A DNA stretch of 64,000 nucleotides from Byssothecium circinans. Lineage: Eukaryota; Ascomycota; Dothideomycetes; Pleosporales; Massarinaceae. A program made the translations under genes and the position numbers. Below the pieces are notes generated by a model. That model worked only from the letters and a program-made list of their open reading frames with translations. It did not search any database and had not been told where the DNA came from. The stretch covers positions 188,892 to 252,891 of the forward strand of contig ML977027.1 of the NCBI GenBank assembly GCA_010015675.1, written 5' to 3'. Below are positions 11,861 to 23,960 of this stretch, in pieces. Each line of letters opens with the position of its first letter. Position 1 is the stretch's first letter.

Positions 11861-12775
11861 GACGCGATTATATTGAGCTCAAGGCTGCTAAGTACTATGT
11901 CAGATCCCGAAGACCGTTCGACGGCGTCGATTGGCTTCGGGGTCTTGTACAAGGCACACGGACCCGAGGCCAGCTGCTACAGTGCAGTGCAGTGCAGTGG
12001 ATGTGTGGGCGGCAGTGCACCACAGGACCACAGGACCACAGGAACCACACAGCAAGGAAGCTAGGGAAGCCGGTCAGATCCAGGAACGAGCGGACGGTAC
12101 GAAAGGTGTGCGGCTGAGGAACTGGGTAGCACGGGGTACTGCAGAGATGCCGAGGAGTAGCGGGAAAGAAGGGGTAGCACACTTCTCATGCTGGTGCGAG
12201 ATAGGACAGCACCTGCACCTGATTTTGGGCACACCTCGAAAGGTCAAAAGGAGGCGCCAAACGATAATCTCGACTTTCTGGCGCCGATACAATGACACGC
12301 GGAGGGCCGAGGGGTCGAGTCACGGCCAACACCTCAACCAACAGGCGCCGTCCAGCTGGGTGTCTTGGTTTTGGCTGTTCGCTCGGGGAGAGGAGATGCA
12401 TGCAGCATATGCGACATTCGGCCCTGAACCAGACGGGACTAGCTCCATCCCGTCCCTTGCTGCGCCGGCGGGCTTACATAGCGCCCGCATGATCCACAGT
12501 GCCATCGATGATCAATTCATCACTTTAGCCGCGCACATTGCAGCTTCATCATGTCATGTATCGCGAAGACACAGTTACCAACATCTTCGCTCTGAGCGTG
12601 GTGCCCGTTCTCTAGCTTGGGAGGGACGCGAAAAGCCGCCCCATCCATCACCCCGCCCAACCGTCCCGTCTCAACACGCGACCGCGAGCGCGACCACGAC
12701 CACGACAACGCGGCATGCGAGTAGAAAAGTAGAAGATCCCCTCACGACGAAACGCCCTTCTCGACGTCGCTGCCA
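11861..12775. other. Divergent promoter region between two unknown genes
   Basis: This region lies between a minus-strand gene (start 11860) and a plus-strand gene (start 12776). Short direct repeats occur at 11980-12000 (CAGTG units) and 12020-12050 (ACCACAGG units). A 316-codon plus-strand frame crosses most of it (11931-12881) and overlaps the next gene out of frame. Its composition is unlike the neighbours, so I treat it as fortuitous. Confidence 0.4.
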
Positions 12776-13990
12776 ATGGCCGACCACTCGACACCGAATA
12801 CCGATGAGGATGCGTCTGCAGAGCTTGACCCCCTCATCGCTCAGACGGTGCAAAAGATTGCAGACGTGCTTAATCATCTGAAGCGCGAGCTCGACGACCG
12901 CGATGGCGTGTCAGTCACTGCGCGCGGGAAGTTTGAGCTCGCCGTCGGTTCGCAGGAATTCGAGATTGGCATAGTCAGCAGTGACGATGGCGACCACTTT
13001 CCACTCAGCGTGAAAGCTACCCTGCAGGCCAACAAGAGCGCGACAAACGAGAAATCCCTGACGACCCTCACCGATGGCAAGCGCGCGCGAAGCGATTCGG
13101 ATGCCGAGCTCGAAAACGAAATCGTTTCGCGGAAACGGCGGCAGTTGGAAGAGGGCAAACCACTGTATCCACACCAGAGCACCTTCCAAGAAATACCGGA
13201 GGAAGACGGCATGTCATTCATATCGAAGGAAGACTTGCGGGAAATAATGTCGCGATTACGCGATGATATCCAAGAAGACACCTCTGAGTGTGTCAACCAC
13301 GTACAGAAGCTGTTGCGGCGTTTCAAGCAGGAGTGGCATGAGAAAAACCAACGGGATCAAGAGCTAGCCTCAACACAACCCAGACCGCCATTCAGAAATT
13401 CGATATCTACACAAGACGCAGCATTCCCCACGCTCGGCGAAGAAAAAGACAGTCAGGATACATCCCTCCAGCATGTTATCCGGCAGGAGGCAAAGATCGT
13501 CTCGAATCAGATACGATGGCTCGAAGAATGCAGACGAGTTGCGAGTGATTCCCACGACAAGCGCGAAGAGACCTGGAGGACCACTTCAGCTGGTTTTCAT
13601 GACAGATCTCGACAAGACCGTGAGACCTTCCAGAACAGGATGTTGCACGAGTCGGGCATGCATACACAAACACTGAACCAAATCTTGAACGAAGTGAAAT
13701 CCATAGGTCTCCATACTCAGAGCATGAAGTGGGAGTTGCCGTCTTCGCTCTCAGGCCCGGCTTATCCCCCGCAACCTGTAGCTCCAGCCTGTCCTTCTCA
13801 GACTCATCCAAAAGCACCACCAACTACAGCAACAGCATCCAGTGTACATAACTCTGCTGCGCCAACACCCCGCATGGCACCCGCCGCATCTACAGCGCCA
13901 GCCTCATCTACGCCAGCAGCATTCGGACCAACCTCCACCGGCGCAACATATACCAGAGGAGTAGGCAAGAAAGGGTTTAGGGGCCGATGA
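12776..13990 (+). CDS. Hypothetical helical protein, 404 aa
   Basis: A single exon of 404 codons. Residues 1-60 form an acidic helical N-terminus (DPLIAQTVQKIADVLNHLKRELDDRD). A basic, nuclear-signal-like RKRR lies near residue 118. The middle (about 145-320) is charged and probably coiled-coil, and the last ~80 residues are an Ala/Pro/Thr-rich tail ending in GVGKKGFRGR. There is no enzyme motif or membrane segment. I recognise no family; the basic cluster and coiled coil would suit a nuclear protein, but this is inference. The next gene is convergent and its stop lies only about 100 bp away. Confidence 0.62.
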   Translation: MADHSTPNTDEDASAELDPLIAQTVQKIADVLNHLKRELDDRDGVSVTARGKFELAVGSQEFEIGIVSSDDGDHFPLSVKATLQANKSATNEKSLTTLTDGKRARSDSDAELENEIVSRKRRQLEEGKPLYPHQSTFQEIPEEDGMSFISKEDLREIMSRLRDDIQEDTSECVNHVQKLLRRFKQEWHEKNQRDQELASTQPRPPFRNSISTQDAAFPTLGEEKDSQDTSLQHVIRQEAKIVSNQIRWLEECRRVASDSHDKREETWRTTSAGFHDRSRQDRETFQNRMLHESGMHTQTLNQILNEVKSIGLHTQSMKWELPSSLSGPAYPPQPVAPACPSQTHPKAPPTTATASSVHNSAAPTPRMAPAASTAPASSTPAAFGPTSTGATYTRGVGKKGFRGR

Positions 13991-14091
13991 CAACTAAGGT
14001 GGAAGTGAGCTTGCTCGCTTCCACATCAACGGTTCTGACTATATTTTGCAAATTGCACGAGACATGTCTAATAACAATCATCTCTCGCCCC

Positions 14092-15704
14092 TCACCAGCC
14101 CCGCCAGCGTGGCCAAACATCAACAACCGTCTCACCATCTCCTTCCGAATCAACCACGAGATACCATCCAAAGCCAGCACCAGCTACACAGGCATGATTA
14201 GGCCAGACCAACAATTTCTCCCCCACGCTCAATTCCTTCATTCCCTGCCTACTCCCTTCCCATGACAAAATACCGTGCTCCTGACTCACCCTCCCCACGA
14301 TCCAACCCGTCCTCTCGCCCCGCTCGTCATACACTTTGTTCCCCTTATTCCCTAGTTCACCTGTAATGATACCCCATCCCGGATAGCTCTTGCACGGCTC
14401 GCGGCCCAACGCTAAAGAGCCCGCGGAAATCAGCGCTTCTGGTTTTTCTCTCTCGTCGTAAACGGACGAGACTTCCACAAGCATTTTGACACCGATTGCG
14501 GCTTTGGAGAGCGGCGCATGGCCTGTAGGTGGTCGTGCATGCGTTGCCACTTGCTGGAGGTCCAACAGCGGGTAGACGCCCGCATGAAGCTCAATGATGT
14601 ACTTTTCCTTCAAGCGAGCGAGGAGATGTTTGAACTCGGCAGCGCGCGGGGAGTGTGACAGCATATTCTGCGCCGCTGTCGCTGTGGGTGTGGCGCCAAC
14701 AGTCAGGACCAATTTCCCCGTAAACGAAGCCGGGACTGCTTGCACCGCTTCATCCAAGCCCGTTAACTCGGCGATCAAACCCGCAGCGGCGTCGTCTTCG
14801 GAATTGCCGCCGTACGAGTGCCCGAAATGCGAGTAGAAGCCTTTGAAATCCGCTCCGGCTTTTTCTACAATGGCTTGCACCAGGCCTGGGAACTTTGGAG
14901 ACGTGGTCTGGATGCCGGCGCGGTGGTAGCCGGTGTCTATCTTGATGTAGACGCCGATATGCGCGTCTTTGGCTTTGGCGTGGAAGGTTTCGAAGGCGGA
15001 GAGGTTGTCGATTAGGACGTTTAGGGTGCTGGGGAGGAGGTTGCGAGAGAGCTCTAGAAGACGCGGGATGGAGGATTGGGCGACGGGGACGCCGTAGAGA
15101 ATCTGTAGCATCGATCAATGGGTGATGTGATCCAACTTCTTTGCGTCGATTTGAATGAACTTGGTTTGGTGCCGTGCGTGGGTGAAGCAAGAAAGACAGA
15201 AAAACGTACACTACTCTCCCTCCCACACCCCTGACACTCCTTCACAAACTCCGCCAAATTCTCCGCCTCGGCGACCGTCGACACGATGAAATTCGCTGGA
15301 CCCTCTTCTCCGACTTGCAGTTTCGATAGTTCTAACGTCTGCTTTGTATCAGCACCGCACTGCATCACGAATTATAATCCAACGAATCCGCGATATCGCA
15401 CCAGCGAAGGAAGGGGGGTTTAACGTATAGATGGATGTATGTACTGTACCTTATGACTCTTCACATGAGCGCGGAACCCCACGCCCAACTCCTTGCATAC
15501 ATGGAGCATGGCAGTACAGTTCCGGTGTATGAGTGCGCGGTCGAGGATGAGAGAGGGTGTGGGGAGGGAGGAGAGGGTTTTGTGGAGGAATTGGGATTTT
15601 AGGGTTGGGGTGGGGGGGAGGGGGTAGTTAGATGACATGGTTGATATGGGTGGTGAGGGAAGGGGAGGGAGGGTGATTGATGGGGTGCGAGGTTCTGTAG
15701 TCAC
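14092..15704 (-). CDS. DSD1: D-serine dehydratase-like PLP/Zn enzyme (DSD1 family)
   Basis: Three exons: 15704-15450, 15338-15210 and 15102-14092, joined in phase 0 (introns of 111 and 107 nt, GTACAG...CAG and GTACGT...CAG), giving 464 residues. The fold type III alanine-racemase-like N-terminus carries RAHVKSHK, where Lys82 is the expected PLP-binding lysine. The C-terminus has PNHACVAG, with His431 and Cys433 as the zinc-binding HxC pair known from yeast Dsd1. Family members cleave D-serine to pyruvate and ammonia (some act on D-threonine or 3-hydroxyaspartate), probably in the cytosol. Length is slightly above the yeast enzyme. A downstream in-frame ATG (15645) could serve as an alternative start, because the first ~20 residues are low complexity. 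Specificity beyond the family cannot be decided here. Confidence 0.9.
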
Positions 15705-16970
15705 ACGGAAAGGTGCTGTATTATCTTGTTAACAATTGGGGTTGGGTTGGGTTGGTTTGAGTCATAGTGGGACGGCCGCGGACTCGGAGGTCGGAGTAAG
15801 GTGGATGGATTAAAGGACGTGTTGGATCAGAAGGGGTGGGAGGGGAGTAGAGGGGACGTGGATGCTGGTTCTTCTCTTTGGCGAAGGATCGTTCCGCGTG
15901 CGTGAATGTGTGGACAACAACAAGTCGGTAGATTTTGATATTGAGGGAGGCTTTGCGGATATTGTACCCCTCACCGAGGCACGAGGAGCTGGCTGGTTAG
16001 CGCGATAGCCGCGCGGAAGTCGTGGGGCGATACATGGTATATGTAGCTTCCCGATGAAAATGTGGATGGTGCATGATGCTAATGCAAGGAGGTATTTGGG
16101 TTACGCTTGCGTTCGTGATGACTCGGAAGGTTTCAGTGGTGGTTTGAAGCAGAAAGTTTATCGGTGACGGTGGGTTCAAGGGTGATGTTGAGCGGGGACT
16201 TTTTCAGTGTTGTGACTCTGAGTTGGTATTCCGGTGTTCCGTTTTTCTCGTGATATTCCAATATTGTCCCGCTACGTACAATATAGTTCTCTATGACTAT
16301 GAAGCCTTGTGATGAGCAAAGCCTTGCGCTGAAAAGATGGCGAGATGTATTGACATCACCACTATCTCTTTCTCCACGCTAAACCTATAAAAGCCTAGCC
16401 TAACGTTACATCACCCCTGTCGCACGCCTCGTCTTCATGAAGTCTTCGGAATCCGTCCTTTTGCCACCTTACCACATCCTACACCTTCAATTCAACTATC
16501 AAAGAACTTGCTCTCGTCATCATCATCATTGCGCTGAGCCAGCCTTCCGGACTCCACATCATCCTCCGACTACACTGTGAGACGGAGGCAGCCAAGGACC
16601 TTAGCCACACCCGCGGTCTTGCGGTGGCGAATTCTCGGGGGAAGGTCTGATTAGATCCACTGCAAAGCTTATCCAGAGGAGATACAACGCGCAGGACTCC
16701 ACCTAAAGAGTTGGATCTTAACTTGTGTCGATTCCCGAGATCACTTTTCCAGGAGAGACGCGGCTGCGCTGGCGCCCACTCACAACACCTCGCTTGGACT
16801 TCCGCATCTGGATTCAAGGCCTCTGGTTCGTGAACGTCAAACACTGAGCGGGACTTGCGGCTTCACGGCACGGCGGATAGAGCCATCACTCCACGTCTAA
16901 CCTCATCCCTATTGCTATTACATAAAACTTCTCAGCACATCGTGCATCTGAGATCAGCATCTCCTTCTAC
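15705..16970. other. Divergent promoter region DSD1-like / YVC1-like
   Basis: This 1.27-kb spacer separates the divergent dehydratase and channel genes. The 16480-16970 part is probably the channel's 5' UTR and promoter. A 121-codon minus-strand frame at 16479-16844 has no recognisable features and I reject it as a gene. Confidence 0.4.
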
Positions 16971-19249
16971 ATGTCCGGCACAACGCCCAATGCTGCTGCT
17001 GCACAGTCGAATGGTGAAGCGCACTCTGATCCTGAGCCCTCGGCGAGGCCGCCTTTAAATGCCACCGGCAATGGCAATGCTAGCTCTACAACTCCCAAGC
17101 GCAAGCCGTCTCAGCACATCCGACTTGCCGATCATTTTCAGCGGCCTCACCTCGCGGGAGACCATCGCACGCTAAGCGATGCTTTGCGCGCGGAACGGAG
17201 TCGCGAAGAGCAGGAGACGCTTCTCGGTGACGATGAACTCGCTGGTCCGGATGGTTGTTTAAGAGAAGAGGGACAGGAAACTGGCCCTCGACAAGTTTTC
17301 CATCCAGATGCGAATACCGGACTTAATATCTACTATACGATTCATCGGATACGGAGACTAGTGCTAGCGAGCATTGAGGATCCGTATACTAAAGATCAGT
17401 TGAAGGAGCCGAGAATGAATGTGCTGGTTGTTAAGCCGCTTGTGGATCGACTTTATGATGATGAGGATATCTCGGTTGGTGAGTATGGGAAGAAAGAGAT
17501 ACAGGCTAGAGTGTATGCTAATGTGGGGTAGTGTATTGCCTGCTGGTCAATCGCATGCAATTCTTGCGCGAGCAACACTTCCAACATCATCATCAGACGG
17601 TCAATCTAACGAGAGCGAATTTGTGCGAGTTGGTGGCAATGAAGGTCTTGCGGAGACATGACGAAGAAGCTACCGGCAGACAAGGCTTGCTTTTACTCGC
17701 GAGGATTCTGGTCGCTCCCTTTCAGCCATTTCAGAATGCTCCTGCTGATATCTGTCCCAGACCGCGGCAGTGGCAATACAACTTTCAGGGAGGCTATGAA
17801 GGAAAGTTAACTGCTCTCGAAGTCGCCATCGTCTCCGAAAGTAAGACCTTGCTTAGTAGTTCAGCTTGCCAGAAGGTGATTGACGCAGTATACCGTGGAA
17901 GGGTTGTGTACACGCCAACGACTTTCCTCGATATTCTTCCGGATCACTATAAGCACAAGCCGATCTCCCTTTACGATCCACGGAAAGCGCCTCTACTTAA
18001 TCAGTACCGACTCATCGTACCTCGAACGCGCTATCTCATTGAGGTCACCCAATTTGTGGTTTTGCTCGCCTTGTATTGCTTTGCCATGATAGAACAGAAC
18101 CATGCCGACTTCACTTCAGCTGAAGCTTTATTTATGGTATATGCAGCTGGGTGGACGCTGGACGAATGCTGTTCCATGCTCGAACACGGTTGGACAGTTC
18201 ATACCCAGGAGTTATGGGCTTTCTTAGACCTAACATTCGTGGCTGTTTACCTCTGCTATTTTTTCGCCCGAATTTACGCCTGGACAGTAGGCAACACAGA
18301 CTACGGACGTCAAGCTCTCGACATTCTCGCCATAGCAGCGCCCATCCTTTTTCCTAGGTTGGCTTTCAACCTCATGCCCGAGAATATGCTTTTCATCGCC
18401 CTGCGCGCCATGGTCAAAGAGTTTACCGCTCTCAGCCTCATCGCCGTATGGTGTTTTGGTGGATTCCTCCTTTCACTCAAATGGCTCAGTATGGGAGCGG
18501 CACATGTCGACTCCGTCGACTCACCCAACACCATCACGGTCTCCAAATGGATGCTCTGGATCTGGTTTGGTCTCGACGGCACCGGCATCGAAAAAGCACC
18601 CGCCTTTCACGAAGTCCTCGGCCCTGCTTTGATGGTCGTCTACGCCTTCCTAGGCAATACACTCTTCCTCACAATCCTCATCTCCATTCTCTCGAACACC
18701 TTCTCCCAGATTGCGGCAGATGCAACCTCCGAGATACAATTCCGCCGCGCAGTCTCCACCTTCGAAGGCGTAAAGTCCGACTCGCTATTCGCCTACTTCT
18801 CTCCCTTCAACCTGGTCGGCCTCTTCGTCCTCCTTCCCCTCAAGTTCATCCTGACACCCCGCTGGTTTCATAAAATCAACATCACCATCGTTCGCATCCT
18901 CAACGCCCCGCTCTTGCTCTGCATAGCATGGTACGAGCGCCGATACCTATGGAAACCGGCGAGGAAGCCCGTCGGCGGCTTGGGACTGAGTCATAGCAAA
19001 ATGAAAGGATGGGGGTGGTGGAATACCTTCAACGCCCATGCGGAGATCCAGAAGGTATTCGATGAGGACCCGCCGGAAGAGGTGCTCAGGCAGATCGAGG
19101 AGGAAGACGATCTCGAGGATGCGATTTTGGAGAATAGTTTTGCGGGGACGGCGGCGGCGTTGGCGAGGAGCAGGAGTCCCGGGAATGCAGGGAGTGCCGG
19201 CGTCGGGCAAGCGAAGGCTAGGCGGAGGCGACTGAGTAGTGTGTGTTAG
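16971..19249 (+). CDS. YVC1: YVC1-like vacuolar TRP cation channel
   Basis: Exons 16971-17478 and 17532-19249, with a 53-nt intron (GTGAGT, GCTAAT branch, GTAG) in phase 1, give 741 residues. After a disordered N-terminus (~60 residues) comes a cytosolic region with the YCLLVNRMQFLREQ block typical of fungal YVC1/TRPY proteins. At least six hydrophobic segments follow (about residues 350-620), including ALCLFAMIEQ-like TM1, DLTFVAVYLCYFFARIYAW, LDILAIAAPILFP and a last segment VVYAFLGNTLFLTILISILSNTF that fits the pore-proximal helix. The C-terminal tail has an acidic stretch (EEVLRQIEEEDDLED) like the Ca2+-responsive region of yeast Yvc1. The family releases Ca2+ from the vacuole on osmotic or mechanical stimulation. 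Confidence 0.9.
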
Positions 19250-19710
19250 TATTAGAGCACGTGGTCATAGGAGTCATGGCATTAGTGCGGGAAAAGGCTC
19301 GAAAATGCACAATGCGATTCTTTACAAAGCTCACCTTGGGGTATCCACAGCGGGTAATACTTTGCCTCTTATGCTGGATCTTGGGGCTTCGTGATTTCCC
19401 TCAGATTGTGGTGCTCTGCCTAGAAGCCGGACTTGATAGTTTTGTCGTTCCTCGGGATCGCTTTTTCACAAGAATGTGCTGGGTGGACGTGACTGTGCAA
19501 CGTGCGCGTGCCGCGGGAGCTGAAGGTGAAGGTTACACGGTGCTGTGATGGAGTCGGAGTCACACTATTCTTGGACGCCACTCATGAGTATGAGCCTGAG
19601 GGTTGAGTCATGAAAGGTGAGGTATAAAGCTGGCCTCACGGCTTCAACACTGCTTCTTCTTTTGTATACCCTGCTATACTTCTGCCCTCCTACAAATTTT
19701 ACGGTTTTCA
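19250..19710. other. Spacer downstream of YVC1-like gene
   Basis: Short spacer with the 3' UTR of the channel gene and the promoter of the next gene. A TATA-like GGTATAAAGC lies at 19620-19629, about 80 bp before the next start codon. No gene is seen. Confidence 0.4.
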
Positions 19711-20300
19711 ATGGCTTCTCCCACCTCTACTCCCGCTTCCAGTTCTGCCGCAGCGCAGCCCGCGCCTCTGCTCAATCGTTGGAATGTCGGATGCAGCATG
19801 GTCATGGATGCCTACCACGAACTCGTCAACGAGAATCCTGGTCTAAAGCAAGTGTTGGTCCCCTCATATCCGCATGCTCTCCTTAGCGGCCCCGGAATCA
19901 ATATGAATCTCATGGCACAAGCCCCCGACGGCACCAAGAACAAGACGATCGATATGAGCGACCCAAGGCTTGCGAAGCAATTGCGTCGGATCTCTGATCC
20001 AACCTTCGACGGCGTTGTCATTTTCTGCCACCCGGAGTATCATGTTTTCTTCCGGTTTGTTGCGCGTACGTGTGTTCCTCCTTTGAGAAGCGGGGATCAG
20101 GGAAGGCTGGGTGATTGGAGTGTGGCTAATCGTGCACAGGTGATAAAAGCAGCGCGTTGGAAGGCAACAAGACTGCGAAATTGATGGATCTGACGGGGCA
20201 GTTGTACGCTGATAAGGATAAAATTCCGAAAGATGGGGTATACTTGGCGGTGCTGTTTGATCCAGCAGTGGGGGATTCTCAATCTCTGTTAACGGTCTGA
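19711..20300 (+). CDS. Small hypothetical protein, 171 aa, one intron
   Basis: Exons 19711-20065 and 20140-20300 are joined in phase 1 across a 74-nt intron (GTACGT, GGCTAAT branch, CACAG), giving 171 residues. The N-terminal ~25 residues are Ser/Pro/Ala-rich. The rest is a compact, ordered-looking domain with NRWNVGCSMVMDAYHELV and FDGVVIFCHPEYHVFFRF segments, ending in a Lys/Asp-rich stretch and a VYLAVLFDPAVGD strand. I recognise no family. The clean splice site and the change of codon bias at the boundaries argue that it is real. There is no signal peptide. Confidence 0.62.
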
Positions 20301-21394
20301 TGGGTATATTGATTGCTATCTGGCAGTGTGGTGATTGGGAGTGTTGGCATGGTTTTTGTGTTTTTGTGGTGCAGCCTAGGCCGCCAAACGAACAATGTAT
20401 GCATCACTCTGTTATATGTAGTAATAACTTTAGATGGATATTTATGTTATAAAAGCATTATTCCAAGAAGAACTTACATGCTATAAGGAAGGCTGCTTAA
20501 AATTTTAAGATATATAGATACGTTTATAATAAATATGTTTCATACAGACGCTTCATTAAACAGCGTATCTACTAGCTAGGTGAACCAACTGTGGAGAGTT
20601 TATGCCAGTAGCCTTTTGTAGCGTTCAAATGGTAGTGGCCAGGTCCTTGATGAGGTCTTGCTATATTTATGGGGAAATGAATATCGTGGTGCGACTGCTA
20701 TTGCCAAACGGGTAAGCGAACCCCTGTATTGCACTTCAGTGAAGGACATGTCACGTGAATCCCGCCCGTCACATGCCGACTCGCTTGCTCAGGAAGCCCT
20801 TGAATCTCATTGTTTTGTTATCCGCTCTGTTCCATCGCGCCTTTTTCTTTCTTCAAAACATTGCAAACGCTGTTGGTTTGCTGAGGACCCGGAATTGGTC
20901 ATCCCACGTGATTCCAAATTCCTGTCTTCACCGTTGACGCTTCGCCAACAATACACCGACTCTCATCACCGAGAGTCATGGTACATCCCTCATTCCGCCA
21001 TGGAAAGCATCGAATGCCAACTACACGATCGTCATCGAGGCTGATGGTCAAACACTCCAAGTCACAAGCCCCACATGATTGGCGCGGACGGATTCGGCTG
21101 TGCCTGCCCCGTTACAGCGATACCACGCGTCTCGCGCCATGGCATCAAAGCTACCCACTTTCACGACACACGGTTTGTTCTACACCTCCTGTCAAGTTCC
21201 GCAGGCTAAGGCTTGCGTGCTTGGTATTCTTGTCTACGGCTGGGATGATGGAAACGGCGTCATGGAGGCCGTGCGCTTCACTGGTCTTTTTGAATCCCAC
21301 GTCGCAGTTCGCAGTGATGGGGAGATTCAATTGTACTTAGCTGTCATTTACCTTTGGCTTCCCTCAACGCTGTCTCTACTTACTTTTTCTAAAT
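20301..21394. other. Spacer with AT-rich block
   Basis: The first part (20400-20580) is AT-rich with TA steps (for example TTATAAAAGC and ATATATAGATAC) and may be an old repeat fragment. The later part is the promoter and 5' UTR of the MFS gene. Overlapping plus-strand frames (20658-21414) lack splice partners or domains, and I do not call them. Confidence 0.35.
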
Positions 21395-23001
21395 ATGGAT
21401 CTCGATCTTTATAAATCAACTTTCGCGGGCTTGGTGCTCCTCAACGCTGTAGTACTTTTGCGTTCCTGGCACGACAAATCTATTACACTGCCCGGGACCC
21501 CGACGAAAGCGGAGCAAGTCGAGCATCGCGGGCGCGACAACGATGATGTGGAGAGAGTTTCGAGGTTGAAGTGGAAGTTTGTTCCTGTGTTTTTGCTGGT
21601 CAATGGCGCGGATTGGCTTCAAGGACCGTACATCTATCCGATCTATAAAGGTACGTCAGGATATCCACATGAGATTCTGAGCCATATAGCTGACAAGTTC
21701 GTAAAGATGAGAAAGGTCTTGCGGAGACGGTGGTTGCGCTACTCTTCATGATCGGTTTCCTCTCCGGCGGTATCTCAGCGTCGTTCGCGGGAAGCTTCGC
21801 GGATCGCTTCGGTCGCAAAGCAGCATGTCTCGCCTACTGCGTCATCTATTCGCTTTCCTGCCTCACTTTGCTATCTGACCGTCTTCCCGTCCTCTTCCTG
21901 GGCCGCGTGCTCGGTGGTATTTGCGGAACGCTGCTCTACAGCGTCTACGAGAGTTGGCTGGTTGCCGAATTCAACAAGTTGATGTTGGAAGAGCCGGGAT
22001 CAATTCTCAATGGAATCTTCAGCTTGAATACGACATTGAATAGTGTTGTGGCTATCCTAGCGGGTGTGACGGCTGAGTGGATGGTGAGGGTTTCTGGGAC
22101 GGCGAAGGCGCCGTTTATGGGGTCGATTGGGTGTTTGGTTGTCGCTTTTGTCGTCATATCAAGAAGCTGGGTGAGTTATCATGTTGAAAGGATGGATGGA
22201 TACGTGGCTAATTTTAATAGTCTGAGAACTATGGCGATAGGAATGATGACATCCCGGAATCTACGAGTCTTCTAGCTGCCGAGAAAGGGGAAGATATCAC
22301 ACCCGCGAAGTCGGCAGTCAAGATGATCTTCCATGGTGAGTGGAAAATTGCGCTTACGAACATGCATTTCATTGCTGACTAATGATTCAGACAAGAATAT
22401 CCTCACACTGGCGCTCACATCATGCTTCTTCGAAGGCTCGCTCTTTCTCTTCATATTCTTCAAATTCCCTGCGCTCAAGCTGTGTCACGAGTTGTCGGGT
22501 GCACCAGGCAGTGCGTAGTCTTCTCCGATTTGAAGAATCCCTACTGACATCTATGCTCAAGGTCTCCCTTTTGGACTCATCTTTGCCATCCTGATGTGCT
22601 CAATGATGTTCGGCTCCCAACTCTACAATTGCATCAGCGCCTTGCCTTCCACAGCCGCCAACCCCACAAAACAAATCCTAATATGCACTCTCGCCGTCGC
22701 ATCTGCATGTTTCTTCCTACCCGCCTATTTGCGCGATGAGCGAGTTACTCTATGGTGCTTCTGCATCTTTGAAGTTTGCTGTGGACTTTACTATCCGGCC
22801 ATGTCGTCTTTGAAGGGCAACCTTATCAATGACGGGGCAAGAGCTAGCGTGTATACTATTTTGAGGGTTCCGCTAAACGGGTTTGTGGTATTGGCGTTGA
22901 GCACGACGCAAGAGGGGGAGGCACATCGGAACATGGTCTTTGTGGTGTGTAGTGCGCTGATTGTTTGTGCGGCAGTTGTTGTGAAGAAGGTTCTAGCGTA
23001 G
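21395..23001 (+). CDS. MFS transporter, molybdate-anion/MFSD5-like
   Basis: Five exons: 21395-21650, 21707-22170, 22221-22335, 22391-22510 and 22562-23001 (introns of 56, 50, 55 and 51 nt, all with CTGAC/CTAAT-type branch sites), giving 464 residues. The protein has about 12 hydrophobic segments. The loop 2-3 motif A appears as SFADRFGRKAACL, and the segment DWLQGPYIYPIYK just before is characteristic of the MFSD5 / eukaryotic molybdate transporter family (MOT2 in algae). The central loop is short and acidic. The predicted role is uptake of an anion such as molybdate across a membrane; the substrate is inferred from family membership only. The AAG acceptor of intron 1 is the weakest junction. 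Confidence 0.87.
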
Positions 23002-23960
23002 TGTAGATACTATGTCAATTTCAATAGTCCTCATTTTTTACGGGCCCATTCCCAGCTGCGCATTTTGTTGAGATATATACGATGTTCTCTGTACTCGGTA
23101 TACAAAGCTGTTCCCAAGAAAACTCGTTCTAATGATAATGAGCATGTTTTGGAACGCGTCTCCCTCGGTGCTGCCATGGCTTCCTTCGGTAATGCGAACG
23201 CATCGCATCTAGACAAACTTCCAGAAGCCAGTTCCACCCCTTCCCTCGCCAAACTACACTGACACCGCCTCACCAGCCGCTGTTGAATCAAGCATCCCAC
23301 GTCAGTGAAATCCGAAACATCAGGGTCCCTTCCCCACATTTCAGCCTCTTCAACTGTCGGATCATGCATATGTCGATCCCTTGTCACCAGCCCGAGCATG
23401 TCGAGCAAAAGTGGGCATAACCCAATGGTTAGTAACACCACGCGTTCGTTACAAGCGGTTATCCGCACTATCTAAAACATAAATGCAGCCTAAGGCATGA
23501 TCGCCGTTTCTTATGAGAGGTTTTTGTTCGCGAAAAGGTTTGCGCCACATGCGGCGCGGAATTTGAAACCCTTCGAATTTCTTGTGGAGCGGGATACACT
23601 GTCGGGAAACGGTCCGAGTCGGTACATTCATGGAAGGCAGACTGACAGCAAACGGTAAGGATGTGAAGTGTGGCCTTGGGATCGTTTGCGGGTCGGCGTG
23701 AGGCGCATCGGTAGCCTTGCTTGGCTGTATGGGAAATGTGGGTTGGGCAGTTTGAAGGTGCAAACGACAAGTATCGCTTCACTGGAGCAGTGTCACAGCT
23801 TTCTTGTGCGTTGGCTAGGATGTCACTTTTGCTTAACTTCGGTTCTCGGCCTTTTTGGGATGTGAATTTCAACGTGAAAAGGGTATCCTCGACGCCTCAG
23901 CTTCCTGATCTTTCTTCACACTCACTTCTCTGTTCACTTTACTTTTGGACAGTCTTCAAC
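23002..23960. other. Spacer between transporter and methyltransferase genes
   Basis: No convincing gene. The frame of the methyltransferase gene is open upstream to 23721 but its first ATG is at 23961. Minus-strand frames of 100-145 codons here look fortuitous. Confidence 0.35.

Noticed and set aside
11931..12881. 316-codon plus-strand open frame overlapping the start of the 404-aa gene
   Set aside because: Composition is unlike its neighbours, it overlaps another gene out of frame and no domain is seen; it fits a chance frame in GC-rich sequence.
16479..16844. 121-codon minus-strand frame upstream of the YVC1-like gene
   Set aside because: Low-complexity Met/Ser tail and position in the channel's promoter/5' UTR; no family signal.
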